Shown: positions 25,209 through 34,751 of the stretch, piece after piece
How positions within the stretch are numbered: the stretch's first letter is position 1
How the letters are laid out: the number at the start of each line of letters is the position of its first letter
Assembly: GCF_001705035.1 (NCBI RefSeq)
Contig: NZ_MCIG01000005.1
Location: 1-64,000, forward strand
DNA: 64,000 nt
Reading direction: 5' to 3'
Origin: Curtobacterium sp. UCD-KPL2560
GTDB taxonomy: Bacteria > Actinomycetota > Actinomycetes > Actinomycetales > Microbacteriaceae
Translations under genes and position numbers: made by a program
The notes under the pieces: generated by a model
Told to the model about the DNA's origin: nothing
Database searches by the model: none
What the model saw: only the letters and a program-made list of their open reading frames with translations

Positions 25209-26585
25209 CTACGCCGCCGCGTCGAGCGTGAGCCGCTCGCGCACGACCGCCGCGAGCTCCTCGGCGACGCGCTGGGCCTCGTCCTGCGACGCCGCCTCGA
25301 CCATCACGCGCACGACGGGCTCGGTGCCCGACGGCCGGAGCAGCACACGCCCGGCGTCCCCGAGCGCAACGGTGGCCGCGGTGACCGCGTCCTGCACGCC
25401 CTGGTCGTCGAGCCCGTGCCGGTCGACGCCCTTCACGTTGAGCAGCACCTGCGGGAACACGGTCATGCACGACGCGAGCTCCTGCAGGGTCTTGCCCGTG
25501 CGTGCCATCTCGGCCACCAGGTGCAGACCCGTGAGGACGCCGTCACCCGTGGTCGCGTAGTCGTTGAAGATGATGTGACCGGACTGCTCGCCACCGAGCG
25601 AGTAGCCGCCCTCGGTCATCCGCTCGAGCACGTAGCGGTCGCCGACACCGGTCTCGAGCACCGTGATGCCCGCGTCCGCCATGGCGCGCTTGAGCCCGAG
25701 GTTCGACATCACGGTCGCGACGAGCGTGTCGTCGACGAGCAAGCCGCGCTCCTGCATCGACAGCGCGAGGATCGCCATGATCTGGTCGCCGTCGATCGCG
25801 TTGCCGGCGGCGTCCACTGCGAGGCACCGGTCGGCGTCGCCGTCGTGCGCGATGCCGACGTCCGCACCGGCCGCGAGCACCGCGGCGGCGAGGTTGTCGA
25901 TGTGCGTCGACCCGACACCGTCGTTGATGTTCATGCCGTCCGGATCGGCACCGATCAGGGTGACCCGGGCCCCGGCGTTGACGAACACCTCGGGCGAGAC
26001 GCCCGCCGCGGCACCGTTCGCGCAGTCGAGCACGACGTGGATGCCGTCGAGCCGGTGCGGGAGCGTGCCGAGCAGGTGCACGACGTAGCGGTCCTCGGCG
26101 TCGGCGAACCGGGTGATCCGGCCGACGTCGGCGCCGGTGGGCGTCGGAGCGGACTGGTCGTGCATGGCCGCTTCGATGCGGTCCTCGACCTCGTCCGGGA
26201 GCTTGCGGCCACCCGTGGCGAAGAACTTGATCCCGTTGTCGGGCGCCGGGTTGTGCGACGCGGAGATCATCACGCCGAAGTCGGCGTCGATGTCCGCGAC
26301 GAGGAACGCGGCAGCGGGGGTGGGGATGACCCCGGCGTCGAGCACGTCGACGCCGGCGGAGGCGAGCCCGGCCGCGACCGCGGCACCGAGGAACTCGCCG
26401 GAGACGCGCGGGTCGCGCGCCAGGACCGCGCGGGGACGCGGTCGGCCGGACGCCCGACGGGCGTCCGCATGGTGTCCGTGCGTGAGCACGGCCGCGCTGG
26501 CCTGGGCGAGACCCAGGGCCAGCGCGGCCGTCAGCTCGCCGTTGGCGAGTCCACGAACACCGTCGGTACCGAACAGACGCGGCAT
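25209..26585 (-). CDS. glmM: Phosphoglucosamine mutase
   Basis: GlmM interconverts glucosamine-6-phosphate and glucosamine-1-phosphate on the way to UDP-GlcNAc, next after GlmS. The 458-residue protein starts [15 protein letters not shown], carries the phosphoserine loop [16 protein letters not shown] near residue 105, the metal loop AHDGDADRC, the sugar-binding GGEQSGHI, and the phosphate-binding [14 protein letters not shown] near the end. A 30-residue insert around the [17 protein letters not shown] stretch is normal for the family. It lies 22 bp after rpsI and probably shares its transcript. Confidence 0.96.
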   Translation of the reverse strand: MPRLFGTDGVRGLANGELTAALALGLAQASAAVLTHGHHADARRASGRPRPRAVLARDPRVSGEFLGAAVAAGLASAGVDVLDAGVIPTPAAAFLVADIDADFGVMISASHNPAPDNGIKFFATGGRKLPDEVEDRIEAAMHDQSAPTPTGADVGRITRFADAEDRYVVHLLGTLPHRLDGIHVVLDCANGAAAGVSPEVFVNAGARVTLIGADPDGMNINDGVGSTHIDNLAAAVLAAGADVGIAHDGDADRCLAVDAAGNAIDGDQIMAILALSMQERGLLVDDTLVATVMSNLGLKRAMADAGITVLETGVGDRYVLERMTEGGYSLGGEQSGHIIFNDYATTGDGVLTGLHLVAEMARTGKTLQELASCMTVFPQVLLNVKGVDRHGLDDQGVQDAVTAATVALGDAGRVLLRPSGTEPVVRVMVEAASQDEAQRVAEELAAVVRERLTLDAAA

Positions 26586-26607
26586 TGCGATCGGGTCCGT
26601 CGCGCGA

Positions 26608-27093
26608 CTAGCGCTTCGAGAACTGCGACGCCTTGCGGGCCTTCTTGAGACCGGCCTTCTTGCGCTCGATGACGCGGGCGTCACGGGTGAGGAAGCCGGC
26701 CTTCTTGAGGGTGGCGCGGTTGTTCTCGCGGTCGATCTCGTTCAGCGCACGCGCGATGGCGAGGCGGAGCGCACCGGCCTGACCCGAGGGGCCACCACCC
26801 GTGATGCGGGCGACGACGTCGTAGGCACCGAGGAGCTCGAGCACCTTGAACGGGTCGTTGATCAGCTGCTGGTGCAGCTTGTTCGGGAAGTAGTCCTCGA
26901 GCGTGCGGCCGTTCACCACGAAGGTGCCGGAGCCCGGGACGAGGCGCACGCGGGCGATGGCCTCCTTGCGGCGCCCGACGGCACCGCCCGAGACGTTGAG
27001 GATCTGGCGGGGAGCGGCCTCCGAGGACGCCGGGGCGCTCTCGGTGGTGAAGCTCTCCGGGGTCTGGTCGAGGGAGTCAGCGATCTGAGCCAT
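26608..27093 (-). CDS. rpsI: 30S ribosomal protein uS9
   Basis: uS9 of 161 residues binds the small-subunit head, and its C-terminal tail reaches the P site. Conserved blocks are [59 protein letters not shown] variable N-terminal extension of about 35 residues rich in Ser, Glu and Ala precedes the core, as in other actinobacteria. It follows rplM by 36 bp and the pair form the usual L13-S9 operon. Confidence 0.97.
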   Translation of the reverse strand: MAQIADSLDQTPESFTTESAPASSEAAPRQILNVSGGAVGRRKEAIARVRLVPGSGTFVVNGRTLEDYFPNKLHQQLINDPFKVLELLGAYDVVARITGGGPSGQAGALRLAIARALNEIDRENNRATLKKAGFLTRDARVIERKKAGLKKARKASQFSKR

Positions 27094-27129
27094 GAGTGTT
27101 GTCAGTCCTTGATGTCGTCGTGGCCGGAA

Positions 27130-27576
27130 CTACTGTGCGACCTGGTCGAAGGTGTACGCCTTGGGCTGCTGCGCGGCGTGCGGGTGCTCGGGGCCGGCGT
27201 AGACCTTGAGCTTCTTGAGCTGCTCACGGCCGAGCGTGTTCTTCGGCAGCATGCCGCGGATCGCCTTCTCGACGGCGCGGGTGGGGTGCTTCTCGAGCAT
27301 CTCCGGGTAGGAGGTCGCCGTGAGGCCGCCCGGGTAGCCCGAGTGACGGTAGTAGACCTTCTTGGCGAGCTTGGAGCCGGTGAGGGCGACCTTGTCCGCG
27401 TTCACGATGATGACGAAGTCACCCATGTCCATGTGCTGGGCGAAGGTGGCCTTGTGCTTGCCGCGCAGGAGCGCCGCGGCGTGGGTGGCGAGACGGCCGA
27501 GGACGACGTCGGCTGCGTCGATGACGATCCAGTCGTGCTGGACGTCTGCCGGCTTCGGGGAGAACGTACGAGTCAC
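27130..27576 (-). CDS. rplM: 50S ribosomal protein uL13
   Basis: uL13 of 148 residues is an early-assembly 23S rRNA-binding protein. It shows [49 protein letters not shown] and [13 protein letters not shown]. The GTG start at 27576 ([13 protein letters not shown]) matches the family N-terminus; no strong Shine-Dalgarno sequence is visible. It heads rplM-rpsI-glmM from a promoter at 27715-27743. Confidence 0.96.
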   Translation of the reverse strand: MTRTFSPKPADVQHDWIVIDAADVVLGRLATHAAALLRGKHKATFAQHMDMGDFVIIVNADKVALTGSKLAKKVYYRHSGYPGGLTATSYPEMLEKHPTRAVEKAIRGMLPKNTLGREQLKKLKVYAGPEHPHAAQQPKAYTFDQVAQ

Positions 27577-27714
27577 AGGAGTGCTGCTTTCGTGTCGAGG
27601 TGAGGAGTCCGTGAATCCCGCTCCGGTGGGTGTTCCGTGGACGACGTCCGCGGAACCGCCCGGTGGAGGGCTCATCTGACTGTCCGGCGCACGGGGCGCA
27701 CAGACCAAGGTGAG

Positions 27715-27743
27715 AGCCTACCCGACGCGGCCCACCTTGTCGA
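27715..27743 (-). promoter_or_regulatory. Promoter of rplM-rpsI(-glmM)
   Basis: On the minus strand TCGACA (27738-27743), a 17-bp spacer and TAGGCT (27715-27720) form a good vegetative sigma-type promoter. It predicts a leader of about 130 nt before the rplM start, typical of ribosomal protein operons. Confidence 0.6.
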
Positions 27744-27755
27744 ACGCTCGCCACG

Positions 27756-27801
27756 ACGGACGGGAGGCGCGGTGCCGGCCGGCACCGCGCCTCCCGTCCG
27801 T
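27756..27801 (-). terminator. 46-bp palindrome of the GGGAGGCGCGG element after the nuclease gene
   Basis: A 21-bp perfect stem (27756-27776 with 27781-27801) flanks GGCC, itself palindromic, so the whole 46 bp is a perfect palindrome. The arm reads ACGGACGGGAGGCGCGGTGC. It starts 14 bp beyond the nuclease stop and abuts the rplM promoter. Confidence 0.8.
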
Positions 27802-27814
27802 GGGACCCACCGGA

Positions 27815-30800
27815 TCAGGCGGTGCGCACCTGCCGACGACGTCGTGCGACGAGCACCCCGGCCCCTGCGGTCAGCAGGAGCAGGGCCGCCGCGAGGCCGC
27901 CGCCGAGCTCGGCGCCGGTGAAGGCGAGCGTGCCCGTCGCGGGGTCGACGACCCGGATCGGCGTCCAGCCGACCAGCGAGCCGTCCGCCGCGGTCACGGC
28001 GAGGCGGTGCGCCCCGGCGGTCGTGCCGGCCGGGATCGTGACCCGGACGGTGCCGTCCGCGCGGACCGTGGCGGTCGCGAGGAGCACCGGGTCGGAGTAC
28101 AGCCAGACCGCGATCCGCTCGCCGGCGCGGGCGGTGCCGACGCCGACCGTGATCGTCTCCCCGGCACGCACGGTCGCCGGGGCGGTCACGCCGCCGCGGA
28201 CCGCGTCGGTCAGCGTCGGTGCGGTCGGAGCGACCGGTGACGGTCCGGTGCCGGGACCGCTGCCTGCGCCCGTGCCGTTGCCGCCGGTGCCGGTGCCGGT
28301 GCCGGGCGTGCCGCCGGCGCCGGGCGTCCCGCTGCCGGAGGCCACGTCGAACCCGACGAGGATCGGGTCGTGGTCGCTCGCTCGGTAGACGTCGTCGCGG
28401 TACAGGTCGGTGACGTTGTAGTCGTAGCGGCTGTACTCCAGACCGACCGACTCCACCGAGTTGATGTTCCAGATGTCCACGCCGGTGACGTCCGCGAGTG
28501 CCGCGGGTGAAGCGAGCACGTGGTCGAGCGACCCGCTCAGGCCGCCGAAGACGTACGACCACTCCGAGGCGTCGAGCGCCGGGCCGAGGTCGGTGTAGCC
28601 GGCCTCACGGAGGACGACCATCGGGTCCTCCTGGCTGTAGGCGTTGAAGTCACCGAGCATGAACACCCGGTCGGTGCCGTACTTCGCCTGCTCCGTGGTC
28701 GAGAACCCGGCGAGCGCCTTCGCCTGCGCCACGCGCGACGCGTTCGACGCACCCTGTCCGTCGCCGGTGTCGGCGTCCGCACCCGAGCCGGACCCCTTCG
28801 ACTTGAAGTGGTTCGCGATCACCAGGAAGTCGTCGTCCGCGGTGCCGCCGACCGGACGGAAGGCGTCGGCGACGGGCTGGCGGGCGTTCACGAAGGCGGG
28901 GTCGTCGAGGATCGTCGACTCCCCGACCGGCGCGACGCGGTCCTGCTTGTAGATCAGTGCGAGGCGGATGACGTCCTCGCTCGCGGGCAGCTTCGCGGGC
29001 GACTTCACGTACGCCCAGGTGTCCTGCCCGGTGGCGGCGTTGAGGGCGGCGACGAGCGTGCCCACCGCGGCGTCGCGGTCACGGCCGAAGCGGGCCGAGT
29101 TCTCGATCTCCTCGAGCGAGACGACGTCGGCGCCGAGGCCGTTGATCGCCTTGACGATCTTGACCTGCTGGCGGGCCAGGTCGTCGGCGTTCGCGGCACC
29201 GCGGGCGTCGCAGCCGCCGCGGACGGTCACGGGGTCGCCGTCACGGTCCGTGTAGTACGTGCAGCCGGTGAGCTGGTCGCCCGTGGTCGGGAAGTAGTTG
29301 AGCACGTTGAAGCCGGCGAGCTCGAGGTCGCCTCCGACCTGCGCGGGCGCCGCGGTGCGCACGTTCGAGAACGACGCCGGCAGGGTCGCCACCGGGGTCG
29401 CTCCCGTGATCGGCGACGTCGGCTGGAACTTCCACGTGTCGTTGCGGTAGTCGAGGACGACCGGCTTCGAGAAGGTCGCGGCGGCGCCGACCGTGACCGG
29501 GCCCTGGGTGAGCCAGGACACCGGGATCGACTGGTTCGCCGCACTGAGGAAGTTCGTGCTCGCGCCGTCGTCGAGCACCACCTTCCGTGCGGCGTTGTCC
29601 GCTGCGACCGCGGCGGCCTCGGCGCTGCCCGGTCGGGCGACCTCCGTCGGCTGGATCAGCCGCTTCGTCCCCGAGGCGAGCACGACCTCGCCGTACTGGT
29701 TCGTCGTGAAGGTGTCGGCGACCGTGTAGCTGCCCTGCGGTGCGAGGAGCATGCTCTCGAGCGACTCGCGCTGTGCGTCGGTGCGCGGGAACGCGAGCGT
29801 GGCCGGCACCGGCTGCGCGACGCCGGTCGCGGGGAGCCGCACCAGGTCGGCGGTCGACGCGACCGTGAGCTCGGTGAGGCCGTTGAACTCGGACACCTCG
29901 CCGGTCAGCCGGACGGCGTCGCCGATCGCGACGCTGCCGACCGTCGCGGCCGAGAACACGAACACGGCGTCGGACGCGGTGTGCGTGGTCAGGTCGAGCG
30001 CGCCGCCCGTGCCGGCCGTCTGGATCGTGTAGCCGTTCAGCCCGCCGGTCGGGTACACCGCCGTGACGACGCCCTCGGTGGTCACCCGCTTGCCCGCGTA
30101 CGGCGACGCCGCCCCGGTGCCCTGCAGCTGCGCGACGGTGACCTGCTCGGCCGGTGTCGTCGGCGTACCGGGGTCCGGTGTGCCGGTGCCGGGCGTCCCG
30201 GTACCCGGCGTTCCGCCGCCGCTCGTCTGGCCCGCACTGTTCCGCGGCGTCGGCGTGGTCGTCTCGACGAAGTCCGCGCCGTTGTCGTCGGTGTCGGTCG
30301 TCCCCGTCCGGGTGAGGGCGTTCGGCACCGCGTTGGTACCGGTGACCGGGCGCACCGTGCGCTCGAAGGTGTTGGACGCGCCGTACCCGAGCAGGTCCAC
30401 GACACCCGGGGTGCCGGTCGCGACGGCGCCGGCCGGCAGCGTCAGCGGTGCGGTGCGGTCGGAGAGGGCGAGCGTCCCCGTGGTGCCGGACACGTTCAGC
30501 GAGACGGTGTCGTCGGGCGTCGGCAGGTCGGCGCCGACGGGCGTCGCACCACCGTTGCCCGGCATCGCGACGAGGAACGTCCCACCGGCGGGCACGGTCC
30601 CCTCGAGCGCGCTCGCGGTGAAGCTCCCGGTGCCGGCCGCGGGGCGGTACTGCAGCGACCACCCGGCCAGGGACACCGGTGACGCCGTGGGGTTCGCGAT
30701 CTCGACGAACTTGCCGTTGTACGGGGCGTTCGCGCTGCCGCCCTTCAGGTACGCCTCGCCGATCACCAGACCGGTGCCGGCGGGATCCGCCAGCGCGGAC

Positions 30801-30880
30801 GAGACGGACACGAGCGGTGCCGCGACGAGCGTCGCTGCGACGGTGGCGCACGACACGGTGCGCCGGAGGGTCTTGGGCAT
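27815..30880 (-). CDS. Sortase-anchored extracellular nuclease (ExeM/NucH family)
   Basis: This 1021-residue secreted DNA/RNA hydrolase has a signal peptide (about 1-31). A lamin-tail-like domain follows (VIGEAYLKGGSANAPYNGKFVEIANP, split by a disordered GTPGTGTP linker near 215-245), then an OB-fold segment (YAGKRVTTEGVVTAVY). Next is an endonuclease/exonuclease/phosphatase domain with GFNVLNYF, VSLEEIEN, IANHFKSKG, MLGDFNAYSQ and SDHDPILVGFD, the full EEP active-site set. The C-terminus has LAFTG, a hydrophobic helix and an RRRR tail, the LAxTG cell-wall sorting signal of class E-type sortases. A role in extracellular DNA use or biofilm turnover is inferred. Monocistronic. Confidence 0.9.
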   Translation of the reverse strand: MPKTLRRTVSCATVAATLVAAPLVSVSSALADPAGTGLVIGEAYLKGGSANAPYNGKFVEIANPTASPVSLAGWSLQYRPAAGTGSFTASALEGTVPAGGTFLVAMPGNGGATPVGADLPTPDDTVSLNVSGTTGTLALSDRTAPLTLPAGAVATGTPGVVDLLGYGASNTFERTVRPVTGTNAVPNALTRTGTTDTDDNGADFVETTTPTPRNSAGQTSGGGTPGTGTPGTGTPDPGTPTTPAEQVTVAQLQGTGAASPYAGKRVTTEGVVTAVYPTGGLNGYTIQTAGTGGALDLTTHTASDAVFVFSAATVGSVAIGDAVRLTGEVSEFNGLTELTVASTADLVRLPATGVAQPVPATLAFPRTDAQRESLESMLLAPQGSYTVADTFTTNQYGEVVLASGTKRLIQPTEVARPGSAEAAAVAADNAARKVVLDDGASTNFLSAANQSIPVSWLTQGPVTVGAAATFSKPVVLDYRNDTWKFQPTSPITGATPVATLPASFSNVRTAAPAQVGGDLELAGFNVLNYFPTTGDQLTGCTYYTDRDGDPVTVRGGCDARGAANADDLARQQVKIVKAINGLGADVVSLEEIENSARFGRDRDAAVGTLVAALNAATGQDTWAYVKSPAKLPASEDVIRLALIYKQDRVAPVGESTILDDPAFVNARQPVADAFRPVGGTADDDFLVIANHFKSKGSGSGADADTGDGQGASNASRVAQAKALAGFSTTEQAKYGTDRVFMLGDFNAYSQEDPMVVLREAGYTDLGPALDASEWSYVFGGLSGSLDHVLASPAALADVTGVDIWNINSVESVGLEYSRYDYNVTDLYRDDVYRASDHDPILVGFDVASGSGTPGAGGTPGTGTGTGGNGTGAGSGPGTGPSPVAPTAPTLTDAVRGGVTAPATVRAGETITVGVGTARAGERIAVWLYSDPVLLATATVRADGTVRVTIPAGTTAGAHRLAVTAADGSLVGWTPIRVVDPATGTLAFTGAELGGGLAAALLLLTAGAGVLVARRRRQVRTA

Positions 30881-31015
30881 GCTGACCTTCGGGAAGAGGA
30901 GGGGGACTCCAGCACGCTAGCCACCTGCGGGGGCGTTCAGGTTTCCGGCAGGTGAACGATCCGGTCCACCCCCGTGCAGGGCACGCCGGTCCGGTCCGCC
31001 CGGGCGCCCTCGGCG

Positions 31016-31762
31016 TCAGTGCGCGACCGGCACCCACTCCGAGCCGACCCGGTGCACCGCGGGCCCGTGCCCGGGCAGCACGATCTCCGGGATCGGCAGC
31101 GCCCGCGCCGACTCGAGCGCCGTCGCCCCGTCGGCGGTGAAGAACGGCGTGATCATCCGGGGCCGCGGCTGCCACGACGCCGGCTGCGTGTCGTGGTGGG
31201 TGACGACGGCGTCGCCCGTGACGATCGCACCCGCCGCGGGCAGCAGGTACGCCGTCGACCCGGCGGTGTGCCCGACCGCGGGGAACGGCGTGATCGCACG
31301 CCCCGCGAACGTGACCGCGGTGAAGGCCGAGGCGCTCGGGACGGTGGTCGGACGGAGGGCGTCGGACCGGATCGCCCGGACCAGCCACCGCAGCACCCGC
31401 GGCGAGGCCAGGCGGCCACCGATCTCGGCGGGCGTCACCTGCTGCCGCTCGGGTCCGCGCACGTTGTCGAGCTCGTCCGCGTGCGCGAGGACCTGCACGT
31501 GCGGGTGTCGCTCGAGGATCCCCGGGATGCCGCCGACGTGGTCGACGTGCCCGTGGGTGACGTACACCCGGCGCAGGTCGGCGACGTCGTGGCCGGCCCA
31601 GCGGATCGTGTCGAGCACGAGCTCGCTGTCGGCGGGGTAGCCGGCGTCGACGAGCGCGACGCCGTCCTCCTCGGCGAGGACGACCCAGTTCGACACCGGC
31701 CCCTCGACGAAGACCACCCCGGGGGCGACGGAGACGACGGACCGGGGTTCGCGGGAGGTCAT
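31016..31762 (-). CDS. MBL-fold metallo-hydrolase
   Basis: This 248-residue metallo-beta-lactamase-fold hydrolase has the zinc motif HxHxDH as THGHVDHVGG at about residues 69-78. Next come VGHTAGSTAYLLP with the third metal His and GDAVVTHHD with the bridging Asp. It ends LPGHGPAVH. Such stand-alone proteins are often annotated as glyoxalase II-like or lactonase-like; the substrate is not clear. Its ATG overlaps the truA stop (ATGA), so it is translationally coupled to truA. There is no signal peptide. Confidence 0.88.
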   Translation of the reverse strand: MTSREPRSVVSVAPGVVFVEGPVSNWVVLAEEDGVALVDAGYPADSELVLDTIRWAGHDVADLRRVYVTHGHVDHVGGIPGILERHPHVQVLAHADELDNVRGPERQQVTPAEIGGRLASPRVLRWLVRAIRSDALRPTTVPSASAFTAVTFAGRAITPFPAVGHTAGSTAYLLPAAGAIVTGDAVVTHHDTQPASWQPRPRMITPFFTADGATALESARALPIPEIVLPGHGPAVHRVGSEWVPVAH

Positions 31763-32679
31763 CCCCCGACGCTACCGCCGGCGGGCTCGTGCTCGGACCG
31801 GCGCGCGCGGGTCTGCGATGCCCGGGCGGCGAGGGCGTCGTCGTCGGGGTACCCGACCTCGGTGAGGGTGAGACCCTTCGCGGGCGCGATCGTGAAGGCG
31901 CTGGTCCGCTCCTGCGCGACGCGCAGCTCCTCGAGGCGGTCCGGGCCGAACCGACCCTGGCCGACCGCGATGGTCGCGCCGACCATCGCGCGCACCATGG
32001 AGTGGCAGAAGGCGTCGGCCTGGAGGCGCGCCACCAGCACGCCGTCCGGCTCGCGGTCCCAGCGGAACTCCTGGAGCGTCCGGATGGTCGTCGCGCCCTC
32101 GCGCGGCTTGCAGAACGTCGCGAAGTCGTGCAGCCCCAACAGCGTCAGCGCACCGCGCTCCATCGCCGCCGGGTCCAGACGCGCCGGGTGCCAGAGCGTG
32201 TGCCCACGACGACGGGGATCGCGGGGGGCGTCGGCGTCCGCGACCCGGTACTCGTAGCGCCGCCAGAGCGGGGAGAACCGGGCGTCGAACCCGTCCGGCG
32301 CGACCGAGGCCCGCGTGACGACGACGTCACCGTCCGGCCCTGCGATGCCGTTGATCCGCTTGACGAGTCCGTCCAGGCTGGTCCGCGGCGGGCCGTCGGG
32401 GGCCGACCGGCGCGGCCGGCTGAGCGCGCCCCACTGCTCCGCGGTGAGGTCGAGGTGCGCGACCTGTCCGGTGGCGTGCACGCCGGCGTCGGTGCGTCCG
32501 GCGACGGTGAGCAGCGGCGGTTCCCCCCAGCGGGTGAACACCGTGGCGAGCGCCGACTCGAGCGCTCCCTGCACGGTCCGCAGCTCGGGCTGCCGGGCCC
32601 AGCCCGAGAACGCCGCTCCGTCGTAGGCGACGTCCAGACGGAGCCGCACACCGCCCTGGTCGCCGGCCGTCTCGTCCAC
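31759..32679 (-). CDS. truA: tRNA pseudouridine synthase A
   Basis: TruA converts U38-U40 of tRNA anticodon arms to pseudouridine. The 306-residue protein begins RLRLDVAYDGAAFSGWARQP, carries the catalytic Asp in VAGRTDAGVHATGQVAH, and shows RRYEYRV and AFCHSMVRAMVGATIAVGQGR. The GTG at 32679 lies 7 nt after a TACGCT -10 box on the minus strand (32687-32692), suggesting a leaderless message. A GTG ten codons later is an alternative. Short inserts (RPRRSAPDGPPR) lie in variable loops. Coupled to the MBL-fold gene. Confidence 0.95.
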   Translation of the reverse strand: MDETAGDQGGVRLRLDVAYDGAAFSGWARQPELRTVQGALESALATVFTRWGEPPLLTVAGRTDAGVHATGQVAHLDLTAEQWGALSRPRRSAPDGPPRTSLDGLVKRINGIAGPDGDVVVTRASVAPDGFDARFSPLWRRYEYRVADADAPRDPRRRGHTLWHPARLDPAAMERGALTLLGLHDFATFCKPREGATTIRTLQEFRWDREPDGVLVARLQADAFCHSMVRAMVGATIAVGQGRFGPDRLEELRVAQERTSAFTIAPAKGLTLTEVGYPDDDALAARASQTRARRSEHEPAGGSVGG

Positions 32680-32686
32680 ACGAGCG

Positions 32687-32692
32687 AGCGTA
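32687..32692 (-). promoter_or_regulatory. -10 box (TACGCT) of truA, leaderless
   Basis: TACGCT on the minus strand ends 7 nt before the truA GTG start. Confidence 0.45.
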
Positions 32693-32703
32693 CCGGGGCC
32701 GTG

Positions 32704-32718
32704 CCGCGCCTCCCGGCC
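32704..32718. repeat. Single copy of the dispersed GCGCCTCCCGGCC element
   Basis: CCGCGCCTCCCGGCC in the 143-bp divergent region truA/drrA-like. There is no partner arm nearby, so no hairpin is formed here. Confidence 0.5.
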
Positions 32719-32822
32719 GTCCCCGAGCAGCGCCGGACGGCCGCGCCGTGTCAGGACCGCGTCAGTGGCGCGTGAGCGCCCCTCGGCACGATCGACACCG
32801 ACATCGACGAAAGGACCCAGCG

Positions 32823-33830
32823 ATGACCAGCTCACCCCTCGCGGTCGAGGCGACCGGCCTCGTGAAGACCTTCGGGTCGAACCGTGCCGTCGACGGCGTC
32901 GACCTCCGTGTGGAGGCCGGGACCGTCTACGGCGTGCTCGGGCCGAACGGCGCCGGCAAGACGACCACCATCTCCATGCTCGCGACGCTGCTGCAGCCGG
33001 ACGGCGGCGAGGCCCGCGTCTTCGGGCACGACGTCCGCCGCGAGCCGCAGACCGTGCGCTCCCTGATCGGCGTGACCGGGCAGTACGCCAGCGTCGACGA
33101 GACCCTCAGCGCGACCGAGAACCTCGTCATCTTCGCGCGGCTGCTCGGCCTGTCCCGCGGCGACGCGCGGCGCAAGGCGACCGAGCTGCTCGAGCGCTTC
33201 AGCCTGACCGAGGCCGCGTCCCGTCCGCTCAAGGCGTTCTCCGGGGGCATGCGTCGTCGGCTCGACCTGGCCGCGAGCCTCATCGCGCAGCCGCCGCTGA
33301 TCTTCCTCGACGAGCCGACCACGGGTCTCGACCCGCGGACCCGCGCACAGATGTGGGACACGATCCGGGAGCTCGTCGCGACCGGCTCGACGGTCCTGCT
33401 CACCACGCAGTACCTCGACGAGGCCGACCAGCTCGCCGACCGCATCGCCGTGATCGACCACGGCCGCGTGGTCGCCGAGGGCACCGCCGACGAGCTGAAG
33501 TCCTCGGTCGGCACGTCCTCGCTGCAGCTCCGTCTGGCGGACGCCGACGCGGACGTCCTCGCGACGGCGGCGTCGCTCGTGGAGCGCGTGCTCGGCACCC
33601 CGGCGGTCGTCAGCCCCGAGGGAGCGCGACTGACCGCCCCGATGACGGCGCCGGACCGCGTCACCGACCTGCTCGTGTCGTTCCGCGACGCGGGCGTCTC
33701 CCTCGCCGAGATGAGCGTGCAGAAGCCGACGCTCGACGAGGTGTTCCTCACCATCACCGGCTCGCCGACGCCCGCGGACACTGCCGCGGACGACACCGCC
33801 GAGCGCACGCTCGAAGGGAGCCTCGCATGA
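32823..33830 (+). CDS. DrrA-type ABC transporter ATP-binding protein
   Basis: This 335-residue ATPase belongs to the daunorubicin-resistance (DrrA/CcmA) class of exporters. Walker A GPNGAGKTTTISML is at about residues 40-53, signature FSGGMRRRLDLAASL, Walker B LIFLDEPTTGLDPRTR, H-loop region TTQYLDEADQLADR. The C-terminal 90 residues are the DrrA-specific domain ending TLDEVFLTITG. The ATG at 32823 follows AAAGGA. It overlaps the permease gene by 4 bp (ATGA). The exported compound is unknown; antibiotic or lipid export is typical for the family. Confidence 0.92.
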   Translation: MTSSPLAVEATGLVKTFGSNRAVDGVDLRVEAGTVYGVLGPNGAGKTTTISMLATLLQPDGGEARVFGHDVRREPQTVRSLIGVTGQYASVDETLSATENLVIFARLLGLSRGDARRKATELLERFSLTEAASRPLKAFSGGMRRRLDLAASLIAQPPLIFLDEPTTGLDPRTRAQMWDTIRELVATGSTVLLTTQYLDEADQLADRIAVIDHGRVVAEGTADELKSSVGTSSLQLRLADADADVLATAASLVERVLGTPAVVSPEGARLTAPMTAPDRVTDLLVSFRDAGVSLAEMSVQKPTLDEVFLTITGSPTPADTAADDTAERTLEGSLA

Positions 33831-34657
33831 CCACGCTCACCCCCACCACGACCACCGCACCCCGGGTCACCCCGCGCCCCGGCGTCGGCTCGACCGGTCT
33901 GGGCGCGACCGTCCGCCAGTCGTTCACGATGGCGTACCGCGGGCTCGTGAAGATCCGCAGGACGCCCGAGCAGCTGTTCGACGTGACGCTCATGCCGATC
34001 GTCTTCACGGTGATGTTCACGTACATCTTCGGCGGCGCGATCTCCGGCGACGTCGGCAGCTACCTGCCCGTGATCATCCCCGGCATCCTCGTGCAGACCG
34101 CGATCACGTCGTCGGTCGTCACCGGCGTCCAGCTCCGCGAGGACATGGACAAGGGCGTGTTCGACCGCTTCCGGTCCCTGCCGATCGCGCGGATCGCCCC
34201 GCTCGCCGGGGCCCTGCTCGCCGACACCGTGCGGTACGCCATCGCGACGACGATCACCTTCGTGGTCGGCATCGTGATGGGGCTGCGGCCCGCCGGTGGC
34301 CTCGGCGCGGTCCTGCTCGCGGCGCTCCTGGTGATCGTGGTCGCGTGGGCGATCAGCTGGGTGTTCGCGTACTTCGGCGTGATCGCCCGCACCGCGTCGA
34401 GCGTCTCCGGCATCGCGAACCTCGTGCTGTTCCCGCTGACGTTCCTGTCGAACGCGTTCGTCCCGACGGACACGCTCCCCGCCTGGCTGCGCTGGTTCAC
34501 CGAGGTCAACCCGGTCTCGCACCTCATCACGGCGGTGCGGGAGCTCGTGAACCACGGCACCGTCGGCGGCGACCTGTGGCTCAGCCTGCTCGGTGCCGCG
34601 GTGGTCGTCGCGGTGTTCGCTCCGCTGACGGTGCGGGCGTACATGCGGAAGGCCTGA
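33827..34657 (+). CDS. DrrB-type ABC-2 permease
   Basis: This 276-residue ABC-2 type membrane protein has six hydrophobic helices, an N-terminal cytoplasmic Thr/Pro-rich stretch, the LVKIRRTPEQLFDVTLMPIVF entry and the family block GVQLREDMDKGVFDRFRSLPIARIAPL near residues 102-128. It forms the pore for the ATPase just upstream, with which it is translationally coupled. It converges with the SARP-type regulator gene, which may or may not control it. Confidence 0.92.
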   Translation: MTTLTPTTTTAPRVTPRPGVGSTGLGATVRQSFTMAYRGLVKIRRTPEQLFDVTLMPIVFTVMFTYIFGGAISGDVGSYLPVIIPGILVQTAITSSVVTGVQLREDMDKGVFDRFRSLPIARIAPLAGALLADTVRYAIATTITFVVGIVMGLRPAGGLGAVLLAALLVIVVAWAISWVFAYFGVIARTASSVSGIANLVLFPLTFLSNAFVPTDTLPAWLRWFTEVNPVSHLITAVRELVNHGTVGGDLWLSLLGAAVVVAVFAPLTVRAYMRKA

Positions 34658-34670
34658 GCGCCGGAAGGAC

Positions 34671-34710
34671 CGGGCGGGCTCGGGCGGCGTCGGCCGCTCG
34701 AGCCCGCCCG
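34671..34710 (+). terminator. Terminator of the DrrAB-type operon
   Basis: CGGGCGGGCTCG (34671-34682) pairs perfectly with 34699-34710 around a 16-nt loop, 13 bp after the permease stop. A second 10-bp stem (34728-34737 with 34753-34762) overlaps the 3' end of the convergent regulator gene and may serve that direction. Confidence 0.65.
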
Positions 34711-34751
34711 TCCGTCCCGACCGCGGCCGACGGCCTGGGCACACCGCGTGC

